Below, one piece after another: positions 57,196 through 64,000 of a stretch of DNA of 64,000 bases (within the stretch, counting starts at the first letter, position 1; the number at the start of each line of letters is the position of its first letter). Where the stretch lies: assembly GCF_003259935.1 (NCBI RefSeq), contig NZ_QLMH01000002.1, positions 248,001 to 312,000 on the forward strand, in the 5' to 3' direction. The notes under the pieces were generated by a model. That model did no database searches and was not told where the DNA came from. It was given only the letters and a program-made list of their open reading frames with translations. The position numbers and the translations under genes were made by a program. The DNA is from Paranoxybacillus vitaminiphilus (GTDB taxonomy: Bacteria; Bacillota; Bacilli; Bacillales; Anoxybacillaceae).

Positions 57196-57753
57196 TTAAG
57201 CACGGGATACGTATGTGCCGTCAGCTGTGTTGATAATCAATGTGTCACCTTCGTTAACGAAGAATGGTACTTGAACGACTAATCCAGTTTCTAATGTAGC
57301 CGGTTTCGAACCGCCTGAAGCTGTATCCCCTTTAATACCAGGCTCTGTTTCAATTACTTTAAGTTCAACTGTATTTGGCAGCTCGACACCGATTGTTTCA
57401 CCTTGATACATCATGATATATACTTCCATGTTTTCTTTTAAGAATTTTAATTCATATTCAATTTGCGCTGAGGAAAGTTCAATTTGCTCATATGTTTCTG
57501 TATCCATAAATACGTGCTGATCGCCGTTTGCATATAAATATTGCATTTTACGGTTGTCAATTTGCGCTTTGTTTACTTTCTCACCGGCGCGGAAGGTTTT
57601 TTCTTGAATGGCGCCTGTGCGAAGGTTGCGAAGTTTTGAGCGTACAAACGCTGCACCCTTACCAGGTTTTACGTGCTGGAATTCGATGACGCGCCAGATG
57701 TCGCCGTCTACTTCAATCGTTAAGCCTGTACGAAAATCGTTTACTGAAATCAT
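57196..57753 (-). CDS. efp: Translation elongation factor P
   Basis: The 185-aa three-domain beta protein has the loop [17 protein letters not shown] with the tip Lys near residue 32, the site modified in Bacillus, and ends with a full OB domain ([29 protein letters not shown]). It helps ribosomes through polyproline stretches. It lies 32 bp from papA, whose product may recycle X-Pro peptides. Confidence 0.96.
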   Translation of the reverse strand: MISVNDFRTGLTIEVDGDIWRVIEFQHVKPGKGAAFVRSKLRNLRTGAIQEKTFRAGEKVNKAQIDNRKMQYLYANGDQHVFMDTETYEQIELSSAQIEYELKFLKENMEVYIMMYQGETIGVELPNTVELKVIETEPGIKGDTASGGSKPATLETGLVVQVPFFVNEGDTLIINTADGTYVSRA

Positions 57754-57785
57754 CGACTTATGTTCCTCCTACTGCAAATGATTAT

Positions 57786-58847
57786 TTATAAAATAATTAA
57801 ATCCTTTGGTGAATGAGTCAGAGATTGATTACCATCTTCGGTGACAACTGTGTCGTCTTCAATGCGCACTCCACCAAGTCCCGCTATGTAAATTCCCGGT
57901 TCTACCGTCACAACCATTCCCGGCTCTAACACAGTATCTGAGCGGAAGGATAAGGCCGGCCCTTCATGTACTTCCATTCCTAAACCATGACCAGTTGAGT
58001 GCCCAAAATATTCACCATAGCCTTGTTCTGTAATGTAGTCGCGTGTGAGCGCATCGGCTTCGCGTCCTGTCATCCCAGGCTTTATCCCAGCCATGCCGCG
58101 CAGCTGTGCCTCCAAAACAATTTCATAAATTTTCTTCAGCTCACCGCTCACTTCACCCACTGCGACTGTTCGTGTAATATCAGAACAGTATCCTTTGTAA
58201 TATGCTCCAAAGTCAAGGGTAACGAACTCGCCTTTTTCAATGACTTTGTCAGTTGCCACACCGTGCGGTAATGCCGAACGATAGCCTGATGCAACAATAA
58301 TATCAAATGAAGACGATGCAGCGCCGTTCTTTCTCATAAAAAATTCAAGCTCATTCGCTACATCCATTTCTTTTACTCCCGGACGGATAAAGTCGAGGAT
58401 ATGCTTAAATGCTGCATCAGCAATCTCCGCTGCTTCCTTTAATATCTTAATCTCTGAATCGGACTTAATCAAGCGTAACTTTTCAACAACGCCGGAAACA
58501 GGAACTAACTCAGCATCTACCGCTTTTTCATATGCTTTAAAAGTCGCATATGAAAGGTGATCTTGTTCAAAGCCGAGCCTTTTAATGCCAAGCGCTGCCA
58601 CTTGCTTTGCCACTTCGTCAACGATTAAACCTGTATGCTGAATAATTTCATATCCTTGAACTTGTTTTGCCGCTTGTTCCACATAGCGGAAATCGGTGAT
58701 AAAAACCGCCTTCGTTTGTCCGACTAACACGACGCCGGCTGTGCCGGTAAAGCCTGTCATATAGCGGCGGTTATAGCTGTTTGTAATTAACATCCCATCA
58801 ATTCCAAGCTCCGTAAAACGGGAACGGAGTTTTTCTAGTTTTTCCAC
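57786..58847 (-). CDS. papA: Xaa-Pro aminopeptidase-type M24 peptidase (YqhT/PapA)
   Basis: The 353-aa protein has a creatinase-like N-domain (NRRYMTGFTGTAGVVLVG) and a pita-bread M24 domain: DFGAYYKGYCSDITRTVAVG (two metal Asp), FGHSTGHGLGMEVHEGP (His), TVEPGIYI (Glu) and VRIEDDTVVTEDG (Glu). It removes the first residue before proline in the cytosol. It overlaps aroQ by 13 bp. Confidence 0.93.
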   Translation of the reverse strand: MEKLEKLRSRFTELGIDGMLITNSYNRRYMTGFTGTAGVVLVGQTKAVFITDFRYVEQAAKQVQGYEIIQHTGLIVDEVAKQVAALGIKRLGFEQDHLSYATFKAYEKAVDAELVPVSGVVEKLRLIKSDSEIKILKEAAEIADAAFKHILDFIRPGVKEMDVANELEFFMRKNGAASSSFDIIVASGYRSALPHGVATDKVIEKGEFVTLDFGAYYKGYCSDITRTVAVGEVSGELKKIYEIVLEAQLRGMAGIKPGMTGREADALTRDYITEQGYGEYFGHSTGHGLGMEVHEGPALSFRSDTVLEPGMVVTVEPGIYIAGLGGVRIEDDTVVTEDGNQSLTHSPKDLIIL

Positions 58848-59293
58848 AGCCCTTCTCCCTTCCTAACTTTTTCTAATAATGCCAACAAAGCCAATTTGTA
58901 CCCTGTAACGCCAAGTCCAACGATTTGTCCAATCGCCACCGGTGCGATGACTGATTGATGTCTGAACGGCTCTCGTGCATGAATATTAGAAATATGCACT
59001 TCAACGACTGGAACATTTACACTCGCAACAGCATCACGAATCGCATAACTATAATGAGTAAAGGCTCCGGCATTTAGTACAATACCGTCAAATTTTCCCT
59101 CTGCCTCATGAATTTGTTCGATAATGTCCCCTTCATAGTTGCTTTGATAACAAGTAAGCTCGATTTCATATTGTGCTGCAAAACGAATGAGTTCTTCCTC
59201 TAAATCGTGTAAGGTTTTGCTTCCATAAATTTGCGGCTCTCGCTTTCCAAGGCGATCTAAATTTGGACCATTAATAAGCAGGAGATGCACCAT
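58835..59293 (-). CDS. aroQ: Type II 3-dehydroquinate dehydratase
   Basis: The 152-aa protein has LLINGPNLDRLGKREPQIYG (catalytic Tyr and Arg), CYQSNYEGDIIEQIHEA, NAGAFTHYSYAIRDA and VEVHISNIHAREPFRHQS (catalytic His). It works in the shikimate pathway. The chosen ATG at 59293 lies eight bases after AAAGGGG; an earlier ATG is only two bases from that site. Confidence 0.95.
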   Translation of the reverse strand: MVHLLLINGPNLDRLGKREPQIYGSKTLHDLEEELIRFAAQYEIELTCYQSNYEGDIIEQIHEAEGKFDGIVLNAGAFTHYSYAIRDAVASVNVPVVEVHISNIHAREPFRHQSVIAPVAIGQIVGLGVTGYKLALLALLEKVRKGEGLWKN

Positions 59294-59317
59294 CTTCATA
59301 ACCCCTTTAAAATAGAA

Positions 59318-59341
59318 AGAATGTTCAAACAAGAACATTCT
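59318..59341 (-). terminator. Hairpin between yqhR and aroQ
   Basis: AGAATGTTC and GAACATTCT form a perfect 9-bp stem with a 6-base loop, followed on the minus strand by TTCTATTTT. It would limit read-through from yqhR into aroQ. Confidence 0.65.
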
Positions 59342-59362
59342 ATCATAAAATGCATGCGCTCA

Positions 59363-59896
59363 CTACTCGTTTGTCGCCGCCAATTGCTTTTGCCGTTCAT
59401 GCTCCGATGATTCAAAAGAAATGGAGTAACCGATAAACACCCCGTATAAAATATAAAGACAAACAGTTGTAATGATTGTATCGCGGTTTAATTCTGCGAT
59501 GGGCTGCAAATTTGGAAAAAGCGGGTTCAGCACAAAAAAGATAATCCCCCACAAGGCCAGACCGTATACCAGGCCCGTCCATATACCTTCCATTTTTCTA
59601 AAAAAGGCATAATAAACGAAAGCGGCTAATATGGATAATATGCCAATAAGAAAAATCGCTAGAAAGTTGCCCAATCGTCCATATTTCCAATCACCGGCAG
59701 CCCATGAAAGTAAAATCATGTTCGGACTAAGTTCGGTAAAGTGAAATGTATAAGCAAAATATCCCAATAAACTCCAAAATACTCCGCCAAAAAATCCTGT
59801 AACAACGACTTTCATTATTAAAGACATCGGCTTCTCTTTTTGATTTTGTTCAAGCTGCCGATTTTTGCTTTGTTCATCGTCCATGTTTCGCAACAC
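59363..59896 (-). CDS. yqhR: YqhR family membrane protein
   Basis: The 177-aa protein has a charged N-terminus (DDEQSKNRQLEQNQKEK) and four membrane helices ending near residue 160. Position between aroQ and yqhQ matches the YqhR family. The function is unknown. It is divergent from yqhQ across 59897-60088. Confidence 0.85.
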   Translation of the reverse strand: MLRNMDDEQSKNRQLEQNQKEKPMSLIMKVVVTGFFGGVFWSLLGYFAYTFHFTELSPNMILLSWAAGDWKYGRLGNFLAIFLIGILSILAAFVYYAFFRKMEGIWTGLVYGLALWGIIFFVLNPLFPNLQPIAELNRDTIITTVCLYILYGVFIGYSISFESSEHERQKQLAATNE

Positions 59897-60088
59897 CTCC
59901 GTTTATAGTATGTCCATCATCAACCAACTAATGAATAAATGAACAGGAAAAAAACGAAAAGGTGCGTCTACATCCGTTATTTTTTGGCAAGGATAATAAT
60001 AACATCAGCCTAGAGGTTTCTTTCTGTTTCTTGTAGAATATAAAATAACAAAAAATAACGTAAAGAATTAGATAGGTTGGTGTAAAGC

Positions 60089-61039
60089 ATGAAAAAATCA
60101 ATGAAGCCTGTATATGGTGGTCAAGCGGTCGTAGAAGGCGTTATGTTTGCAGGAAAAAAACACTATGTCACGGCAATCCGCCGAAAAGATAAGACAATTG
60201 AATATTTTCGCCTGCCGAGAAAAGATCATCCAACATTCACTTTTTTAAAGAAAATCCCTTTTATCCGCGGCGTCATCGCTATTCTCGAAGCAAGCGCAAA
60301 TGGTTCAAAACATTTGCAATTTTCAACCGAACGTTACGATATCGATCCAAAAGATGATACAGCGATGGCGGAAAAACAAAAAAACGAATCAAAACTGGCG
60401 ATGATTCTCGGTGTTGCGGTCGTTGGCATGTTATCTTTTTTATTTGGAAAATTTCTGTTTACGCTTATTCCCGTCTTTTTAGCTGAATTCACCCGTCCGG
60501 TGTTCTCATCCGATTTGGCGCAAATCATCGTTGAAAGCTTTTTTAAACTCATCTTGTTATTGGCTTATATTTATGTTATTTCGTTAACACCGTTAGTAAA
60601 ACGCGTTTTCCAATATCATGGTGCCGAGCATAAAGTCATTAATGCCTTTGAAAATAATGAACCGTTAACGGTGGAAAGCGTGCAAAAACAATCGCGGCTT
60701 CATTACCGCTGCGGCAGCAGTTTTATTTTGTTCACTGTTATTGTCGGCGTTTTCGTATATATGGCCGTACCAACGGAACCGCTCTGGTTAAGAGTTGTTA
60801 ACCGCCTTGCGTTAATCCCTGTCGTTCTTGGCATTTCCTTTGAAGTATTGCAATTAACAAACAAGCTTCGCGACATACCCGTTTTACGCTGGTTCGGTTA
60901 TCCAGGTCTATGGCTGCAGCTGTTAACAACGAAAGAACCGACAAACGACCAAGTGGAAGTAGCGATCGCCTCTTTTAAAGAGCTGTTACGTCTTGAAGAA
61001 GAAAGTGAAAGTGAAACAGAAACAAAAGAGATCGTTTAG
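60089..61039 (+). CDS. yqhQ: DUF1385 membrane protein YqhQ
   Basis: The 316-aa protein has the signature PVYGGQAVVEGVMFAGKKHYVTAIRRKD, several membrane helices (LAMILGVAVVGMLSFLFGKFLF and others), and the conserved core YHGAEHKVINAFENNEPLTVESVQKQSRLHYRCGSSF. The His/Cys pattern suggests metal binding, but the role is unknown. It is one of the few plus-strand genes and leads yqhQ-yqhP. Confidence 0.92.
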   Translation: MKKSMKPVYGGQAVVEGVMFAGKKHYVTAIRRKDKTIEYFRLPRKDHPTFTFLKKIPFIRGVIAILEASANGSKHLQFSTERYDIDPKDDTAMAEKQKNESKLAMILGVAVVGMLSFLFGKFLFTLIPVFLAEFTRPVFSSDLAQIIVESFFKLILLLAYIYVISLTPLVKRVFQYHGAEHKVINAFENNEPLTVESVQKQSRLHYRCGSSFILFTVIVGVFVYMAVPTEPLWLRVVNRLALIPVVLGISFEVLQLTNKLRDIPVLRWFGYPGLWLQLLTTKEPTNDQVEVAIASFKELLRLEEESESETETKEIV

Positions 61040-61082
61040 CAAAGCGGCTGTCATTAATAGATACTTTAGGGAGGTGGATTCA

Positions 61083-61463
61083 TTGCGTCGTCGGCCCATT
61101 CATCCGCTCATTTGGCTCATTCTTGTTTTCGGGGGCATTGGCTTTGCTCATAAATTGTTCAATCAGCCGGCTGATATCATTCGCCAGCTGCTAATAGTTG
61201 TTTTCATCATCGCAGCTGTTTACGTCATTTACCAATTGCTGATAAGACGGCGCATCGGTAAAGAACATTCCTCTTATATGAAAGCCGTGCATCAATCAAA
61301 GAAACTTCATCATGTCCGCGACAAAAACATGCTGTCGAAAACCGTCCGGGCGAAATCGACAAAAAAAGGCACCCGCCCAAGTTTACAAAGAAAACGAACG
61401 ACTACTCATTTAACAGTCATCGAAGGAAAAAAAGGAAAAAAGAAGAACCGGGCATTCTTTTAG
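61083..61463 (+). CDS. yqhP: SA1362/YqhP-like membrane protein
   Basis: The 126-aa product has two membrane helices (PLIWLILVFGGIGFAHKLF and IIRQLLIVVFIIAAVYVIYQLL) and a very basic C-terminal half (KSTKKGTRPSLQRKRTTT, EGKKGKKKNRAFF). The TTG at 61083 is six bases after GGGAGGTG. The function is unknown; it appears to be cotranscribed with yqhQ. Confidence 0.85.
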   Translation: MRRRPIHPLIWLILVFGGIGFAHKLFNQPADIIRQLLIVVFIIAAVYVIYQLLIRRRIGKEHSSYMKAVHQSKKLHHVRDKNMLSKTVRAKSTKKGTRPSLQRKRTTTHLTVIEGKKGKKKNRAFF

Positions 61464-61482
61464 CCCGGTTCTTCTTTTTCGT
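61440..61482 (+). terminator. Terminator after yqhP
   Basis: AAGAACCGGGC pairs with GCCCGGTTCTT, followed by CTTTTTCGTTTTT. It overlaps the yqhP stop. Confidence 0.9.
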
Positions 61483-61484
61483 TT

Positions 61485-61692
61485 TTCGGCGTTAGGCACT
61501 CGCCTCCGCTTTTCTTTTTTGTCTAGCTCGGCTCGCAACGTGTCAACTGCTTGAATAGCATCTTCGCTGACATGCGCCGAGTAATCGCAGGCGCAGCTTC
61601 CGGAAAATAACCTTCCTCCGTCGAAATGACAAGCATTTCTCGTCGGAAGAACATTTTCCTTCGGCGTTAGGCGCTCGCCTCCGCTTTTCTTT
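61485..61692. repeat. Composite intergenic repeat bounded by 33-nt direct repeats
   Basis: Positions 61485-61517 and 61660-61692 are identical apart from one base (TTCGGCGTTAGGC, A or G, then CTCGCCTCCGC, TTTTCTTT). Between them are a 142-bp unit with CAGGCGCAGC and the inverted pair CCGTCGAAATG/CATTTCTCGTCGG. The second repeat runs up to the stop codon of yqhO. The family is different from the 60-120-bp palindromes. Confidence 0.8.
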
Positions 61693-62576
61693 CAATACGT
61701 CCATGTTTTTAAAAATTGCTCTGTCCGCTTTTTTCCATATTCAATTAAGCGGTCCCGTTCTTCATCGGTAATCGTGAATTCTGTTGCGACAACATGTTTC
61801 ACCGGAAGAAACACAATGTTTTTTTCATGACGTCTGGAAACATAACGGGCATCATGCGCCTCACGCATTGTGGCAAATAATGCCTCATACAGTTCAATTG
61901 CATTTGTAATTTTCTTTTTTGGCTTTTTTTCCAGCCTTGCACTTAGTTGAATGCCAAGAACGGGGCGCTTTTTGACTTCTTTTTCTTCATCGAATAAAAA
62001 AAGCGGAAAATTGCTAAGTATCCCCCCGTCAACAATGATATGTTTGCCTTCGTTCGAATATAGTTTTACCGGTTCAAAAAAATATGGAATACTCACACTC
62101 ATTCTAACGGCTTTCGCAACGGAAAATGCGTCAGGGTTAAGCCCGTATTCGCGTAAATCATCAGGGAGTACAAGTATTCTTCCATTTGTTAAATCAGAAG
62201 CAATAATATATAAACTTTCTTTCGGCAAGTCAGCAAACGTCTTTACTCCTTTTTCCGCAAGCACATTCTCAAGCCATTGTTCGAATAATTCTCCCTTATA
62301 CAATCCCATCCGCCAATATAGTAAAATCCACTTTGTAATCGGATATGGAAGCCATATTTTTCGTTCATCAAGCAAGTCTTTCAAGTTCAGTTCGTTGACA
62401 ACTTTGATTAATTGCTCGCTTGTAAAGCCGGCAGCAATAAGTGTAGCAATTAATGAACCGGCACTTGTTCCTGCCACTCTCTTAAATCGAAGTCCCTTCG
62501 CTTCTATCGCCTGATAAGCACCGATTAACGCAAACCCTTTTATCCCGCCGCCCGAGAACACGCCATCAATTTCCAT
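61692..62576 (-). CDS. yqhO: Patatin-like phospholipase (YqhO)
   Basis: The 294-aa protein has the oxyanion loop GGGIKGFALIGAYQA at the start, nucleophile GTSAGS near residue 40, and dyad Asp in VDGGILSNFP near 192. Patatins act as acyl hydrolases on phospholipids; the substrate here is not known. No signal peptide is seen, so it is cytoplasmic or membrane-surface. Next to mntR, as in B. subtilis. Confidence 0.92.
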   Translation of the reverse strand: MEIDGVFSGGGIKGFALIGAYQAIEAKGLRFKRVAGTSAGSLIATLIAAGFTSEQLIKVVNELNLKDLLDERKIWLPYPITKWILLYWRMGLYKGELFEQWLENVLAEKGVKTFADLPKESLYIIASDLTNGRILVLPDDLREYGLNPDAFSVAKAVRMSVSIPYFFEPVKLYSNEGKHIIVDGGILSNFPLFLFDEEKEVKKRPVLGIQLSARLEKKPKKKITNAIELYEALFATMREAHDARYVSRRHEKNIVFLPVKHVVATEFTITDEERDRLIEYGKKRTEQFLKTWTY

Positions 62577-62644
62577 GCTTGCTTCCCCCTTTGTTGTTCT
62601 TCTACATGTTTAATGGGGAAACAGCGGAATTAGTACATAACAAA

Positions 62645-62677
62645 TAAAAAAGGAACAAGCTTTTCCTTGTTCCTTTA
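62645..62677 (-). terminator. Terminator after mntR
   Basis: AAGGAACAAG pairs with CTTGTTCCTT around a short loop, with A- and T-runs. Confidence 0.88.
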
Positions 62678-63103
62678 TGCTTCTTCTTGTTCATTTTGCT
62701 TTTGGATATTTCGAAGCGCTTCTACCCGGGCTGGATCCTCTTCAAAATACTGCACTAAATCCCCGATTCGGTCAATCGCATTCCAGCTTAAATGATGTTC
62801 GATTCCTTCCACATCATTATAAATATTTTCTTCATCGACACCGATGATGCGCAAAAATTGCTCGAGCAGCTCATGGCGATAAACGAGCCGCTTGCCAATT
62901 TTCTTCCCTTTGGCAGTTAAGACGAGACCGCGGTATTTTTCATATACTAAATATTCATCTTTATCTAACTTTTGCACCATCTTTGTTACTGAGGAGGGAT
63001 GCACGGACAACGCCTCGGCAATATCCGATACTCTGGCGTAGCCTTTTTCTTCAATTAATATATAAATTTGCTCAATATAGTCCTCCATGCTTGGTGTCGG
63101 CAT
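62675..63103 (-). CDS. mntR: Manganese transport regulator MntR
   Basis: The 142-aa DtxR-family protein has a winged helix ([35 protein letters not shown]) and the Mn-binding residues Asp8 and Glu11 (SMEDYIEQ), His in YRHELLEQ, and Glu/Glu/His in DVEGIEHHL. There is no SH3 domain, as for MntR. It represses Mn importers and activates exporters. Confidence 0.95.
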   Translation of the reverse strand: MPTPSMEDYIEQIYILIEEKGYARVSDIAEALSVHPSSVTKMVQKLDKDEYLVYEKYRGLVLTAKGKKIGKRLVYRHELLEQFLRIIGVDEENIYNDVEGIEHHLSWNAIDRIGDLVQYFEEDPARVEALRNIQKQNEQEEA

Positions 63104-63199
63104 AACGTCCCCCTCCTGTCAAAAAATACACTACATAAAAAATAAAGAATCAGTACTATAATATACCATTCCTATCAAAAATGACAAGAAGAACAGGGA

Positions 63200-64000
63200 T
63201 TAGGTAAAATATTGTATTTCCGCCTCAGGGAAAAATTGTGAAATATAGTTTCGCATTGTGGTCTCGAGCTTTTCCGCCTCTTCATCCTGGTACACATATT
63301 TTCCGATTCCATATCTTCCCCATTTATATTTTCGCTTACTTTCATCCAGATCAAGTTTCGTTTTCGGGTAACGCTTTTGAATAACCGCTTTTGCCGGTTT
63401 CGTAAAACGGTGTTGAATCAGCTCAAACGTTAAATGGGATCGATCAATGGCTTGAAGCTGTTCGGAAAGACGCTGAAATAATTCAAAATATCCTTCTTCC
63501 CAGTTATCGTGCATATAAATAGGCGCAACGATAAAGCCGAGCGGATAGCCAGCATTGGCGACTTTTCGCGCTGCTTGTAAGCGCGCTTCAAATGAAGAAG
63601 TTCCCGGCTCAAAATGTTTAATGACATAACGGGAGTTGACGCTAAAGCGAAATCGCGTTTTTCCATTGTGTTTTGCATCAAGCAAATGATCGACGTGTTC
63701 GTATTTCGTCACAAAACGGAGCCGGCCGTATTCGGAAGCGCCGATAAATTCAATCGTTTTCTTCAATGAATGCGTCAAATGGTCAATCCCGACAATATCG
63801 GATGTACAAGCTGCTTCAAAACGCGTAATTTCCGGGGCGCGCTCGTTCATATATTTTTCCGCCTGGGCAAAAATATCGTCTAAGTTGACGTACACGCGAA
63901 TGTACGGTTTGCTGCCGAGCGTCGTTTGCAAATAGCAGTAATGGCAATGTCCCATACACCCTGTGGCAAGAGGAATCGCATATTCAGCAGACGGCTTTGA
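63200..64000 (-). CDS. splB: Spore photoproduct lyase, 5' end missing at window edge
   Basis: The frame continues through the right window edge, so the N-terminus is absent. The radical-SAM cluster motif CMGHCHYC is present near 63945, and a Cys 50 residues after the first (RFEAACTSD) matches the H-donor Cys (Cys141 in B. subtilis). HYCY supplies the conserved Tyr residues. It repairs the spore thymine dimer during germination using SAM. The C-terminus (PEAEIQYFT) is complete. Confidence 0.95.
   Translation of the reverse strand, partial: SKPSAEYAIPLATGCMGHCHYCYLQTTLGSKPYIRVYVNLDDIFAQAEKYMNERAPEITRFEAACTSDIVGIDHLTHSLKKTIEFIGASEYGRLRFVTKYEHVDHLLDAKHNGKTRFRFSVNSRYVIKHFEPGTSSFEARLQAARKVANAGYPLGFIVAPIYMHDNWEEGYFELFQRLSEQLQAIDRSHLTFELIQHRFTKPAKAVIQKRYPKTKLDLDESKRKYKWGRYGIGKYVYQDEEAEKLETTMRNYISQFFPEAEIQYFT

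Noticed and set aside
1-64000. CRISPR array, tRNA or rRNA genes, prophage
   Set aside because: No evenly spaced repeats, cloverleaf genes, rRNA-like sequence or phage structural genes were seen on either strand.

Overview
The window reads as chromosome of a thermophilic, spore-forming, low-GC Gram-positive of the Geobacillus/Parageobacillus/Anoxybacillus type. The evidence is the gene order: from about 5.5 kb to the right end it follows the Bacillus subtilis yqj-yqi-yqh block (yqjE, mmdA, yqjB, yqjA, art genes, brxB, bkd operon, spo0A, spoIVB, recN, ahrC, dxs, xse, folD, nusB, acc genes, spoIIIA operon, efp, aroQ, yqhQ, mntR, splB). A methylmalonyl-CoA mutase operon is added. The genus is inferred from content; no rRNA gene is present. 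Almost every gene lies on the minus strand.

Layout. 1-6.6 kb: a ykoQ-ykoP-ykoN-like group, an internally deleted endonuclease/exonuclease/phosphatase gene, a phosphodiesterase/alkaline-phosphatase-type protein, CheW and an M20 peptidase. 7-14.5 kb: the epimerase and carboxyltransferase of propionyl-CoA metabolism, a 31-aa Prli42-type miniprotein, an L,D-transpeptidase, YqjA, an amino-acid ABC importer and bacilliredoxin BrxB. 14.5-16.4 kb: small ORFs behind a sigma-E-like promoter, a secreted protein of unknown function and repeat-rich DNA. 16.4-33.3 kb: meaB-mutB-mutA, then the branched-chain keto-acid operon (ptb-bcd-buk-lpdV-bkdAA-bkdAB-bkdB) behind a clear sigma-54 promoter, with its activator BkdR. 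Together these genes take Val/Ile/Leu carbon to acyl-CoAs, and propionyl-CoA on to succinyl-CoA. 33.4-39 kb: small conserved genes, spo0A and spoIVB. 39-51 kb: housekeeping genes (DNA repair, arginine regulation, isoprenoid precursors, exonuclease VII, folate, NusB, acetyl-CoA carboxylase). 51-57 kb: the complete spoIIIAA-AH operon. 57-64 kb: efp, papA, aroQ, yqhR/Q/P, a patatin, mntR and the start of splB (cut by the window edge).

Most notable points. (1) A family of roughly 60-120-bp imperfect palindromes ends many operons; one copy is inserted inside another. (2) A truncated TnpB element with an intact, highly structured 3' end sits between bkdAB and bkdB and has replaced the native leader of bkdB. 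(3) spoIIIAD has no ATG/GTG/TTG start and appears to begin at AUU. (4) Several very short genes are present, including Prli42 and a 22-aa/42-aa overlapping pair. No CRISPR array, tRNA, rRNA or prophage was seen.
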